From Pseudomonas vlassakiae (lineage in GTDB: Bacteria; Pseudomonadota; Gammaproteobacteria; Pseudomonadales; Pseudomonadaceae): DNA of 59,706 bases. Below, piece after piece: positions 59,126-59,706 of this stretch. The notes beneath the pieces were generated by a model that saw only the letters and a program-made list of their open reading frames with translations, was not told where the DNA came from and did no database searches. Every line of letters begins with the position of its first letter. Position 1 is the first letter of the stretch. Where the stretch lies: the NCBI RefSeq assembly GCF_014269035.2, contig NZ_JABWRP020000026.1:1-59706 (forward strand), written 5' to 3'. A program made the translations under genes and the position numbers.

Positions 59126-59706
59126 ATGTCCGAACTCAACCTGTCCACCGACGAAACGCGCGTCAGCTACGGCATCGGCCGTCAACTGGGCGGCCAGCTG
59201 CGCGACAACCCGCCGCCAGGCGTGAGCCTGGAAGCCATCCTGGCCGGCCTGACCGATGCGTTCAACGGCGCCGAAAGCCGTGTCAACGAAGCCGACCTGT
59301 CGGCCAGCTTCAAGGTCATCCGTGAGCTGATGCAAGCCGAAGCTGCCGCCAAGGCTGAAGCCGCCGCAGCCGCTGGCAAGGCTTTCCTGGTCGAAAACGC
59401 CAAGCGTGACGGCATCACCACCCTGGCTTCGGGCCTGCAGTTCGAAGTGCTGACCGCAGGTGAAGGCGCCAAGCCGACCCGCGAAAGCAACGTCCGCACC
59501 CATTACCACGGCACCCTGATCGACGGCACTGTGTTCGACAGCTCCTACGATCGTGGCCAGCCGGCCGAATTCCCGGTTGGCGGCGTGATCGCTGGCTGGA
59601 CCGAAGCCCTGCAGCTGATGAACGCGGGCAGCAAATGGCGCCTGTACGTGCCGAGCGAGCTGGCCTACGGCGCGCAAGGCGTTGGCAGCATCCCGCCGCA
59701 CAGCGT
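59126..59706 (+). CDS. fklB: FKBP-type PPIase FklB-like, 3' end outside window
   Basis: Partial: 193 codons of a two-domain FKBP with its end beyond the window. It starts MSELNLSTDETRVSYGIGRQL, the dimerisation domain of the FklB/Mip family, followed by an Ala/Lys-rich helix (about 70-95) and the FKBP domain with HYHGTLIDGTVFDSSYDRG near 131 and LAYGAQGVGSIPP near 180. ATG 59126 is preceded by GGAG at eight bases; ATG 59120 is too close to it. Cytoplasmic proline isomerase; no signal peptide. Confidence 0.93.
   Translation, partial: MSELNLSTDETRVSYGIGRQLGGQLRDNPPPGVSLEAILAGLTDAFNGAESRVNEADLSASFKVIRELMQAEAAAKAEAAAAAGKAFLVENAKRDGITTLASGLQFEVLTAGEGAKPTRESNVRTHYHGTLIDGTVFDSSYDRGQPAEFPVGGVIAGWTEALQLMNAGSKWRLYVPSELAYGAQGVGSIPPHS

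Noticed and set aside
1..59706. CRISPR array, prophage or insertion sequence
   Set aside because: No regularly spaced direct repeats, cas, transposase or phage structural genes were found; the short repeats present are REP palindromes.

Overview
The window is a chromosomal segment of a fluorescent Pseudomonas, most likely the P. putida group. This rests on gene order (rpsT / murJ-ribF-ileS-lspA-fkpB-ispH / pil genes / thiO / bamD-rluD-pgeF-clpB; yacG-coaE-pilD-pilC next to pilA; glyA-morA; ettA-gdhA-greB), on high GC with GC-rich third positions, and on many Pseudomonas-type REP palindromes (core like GGGAGCGGGTTCACCCGCGAA). No rRNA, prophage, IS element or CRISPR array was seen. The assignment is recognition by eye, not a database result.

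Layout. 1-3.7 kb: a PqiA/PqiB-type envelope lipid-transport operon in which PqiA is split into two half-size genes and PqiB has six MCE repeats. 3.8-11.6 kb: rpsT (minus) divergent from murJ and the tightly overlapped ribF-ileS-lspA-fkpB-ispH operon. 11.6-13.9 kb: minor type IV pilins (FimT-like, a 60-residue PilV remnant, PilW, PilX, PilE). 14-21.2 kb: thiO, a small membrane protein, bamD divergent from rluD-pgeF, then clpB behind a sigma-32-like promoter. 21.4-22.1 kb: a tRNA operon Asn-Pro-Lys-Pro-Lys with a tandem duplication. 22.2-28.9 kb: ndh, DUF3094 and DUF1780 proteins, a CbiM-like permease, yacG-coaE-pilD-pilC, and divergent pilA without pilB.

29-41.6 kb is the accessory part, beginning just after tRNA-Thr(CGU). 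It holds a frameshifted gene of unknown function, an AraC regulator with an AlaX-type tRNA editing protein and a LysE exporter, a tautomerase divergent from a LysR regulator, a GFA protein, small Pseudomonas-specific proteins, a decayed methyltransferase gene, an orphan membrane protein, a GntP-type permease divergent from a malate-dehydrogenase-like gene, an orphan HTH protein and an SBF/arsenic-resistance-type transporter.

41.7-59.7 kb returns to core genes: glyA, the c-di-GMP regulator morA, a small CxxC protein, ettA, gdhA, greB, a lipoprotein, a DUF4105/Lnb_N protein with a predicted outer-membrane barrel, a DUF3015 protein, a Lon-like protease, a YqhA-family membrane protein, a DUF6482 protein and the 5' part of an FklB-type PPIase that runs off the window.

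I did not find a convincing wholly new multi-gene system. The best leads are the frameshifted gene at 29337-29893 (intact in two frames joined at an A5G run, with a strong ribosome binding site), the AraC-AlaX-LysE set, the pilB-less pilus locus with a truncated PilV and a Gln5 pseudopilin, the split PqiA with six-repeat PqiB, and the fused periplasmic-domain/outer-membrane-barrel architecture of the DUF4105 protein.
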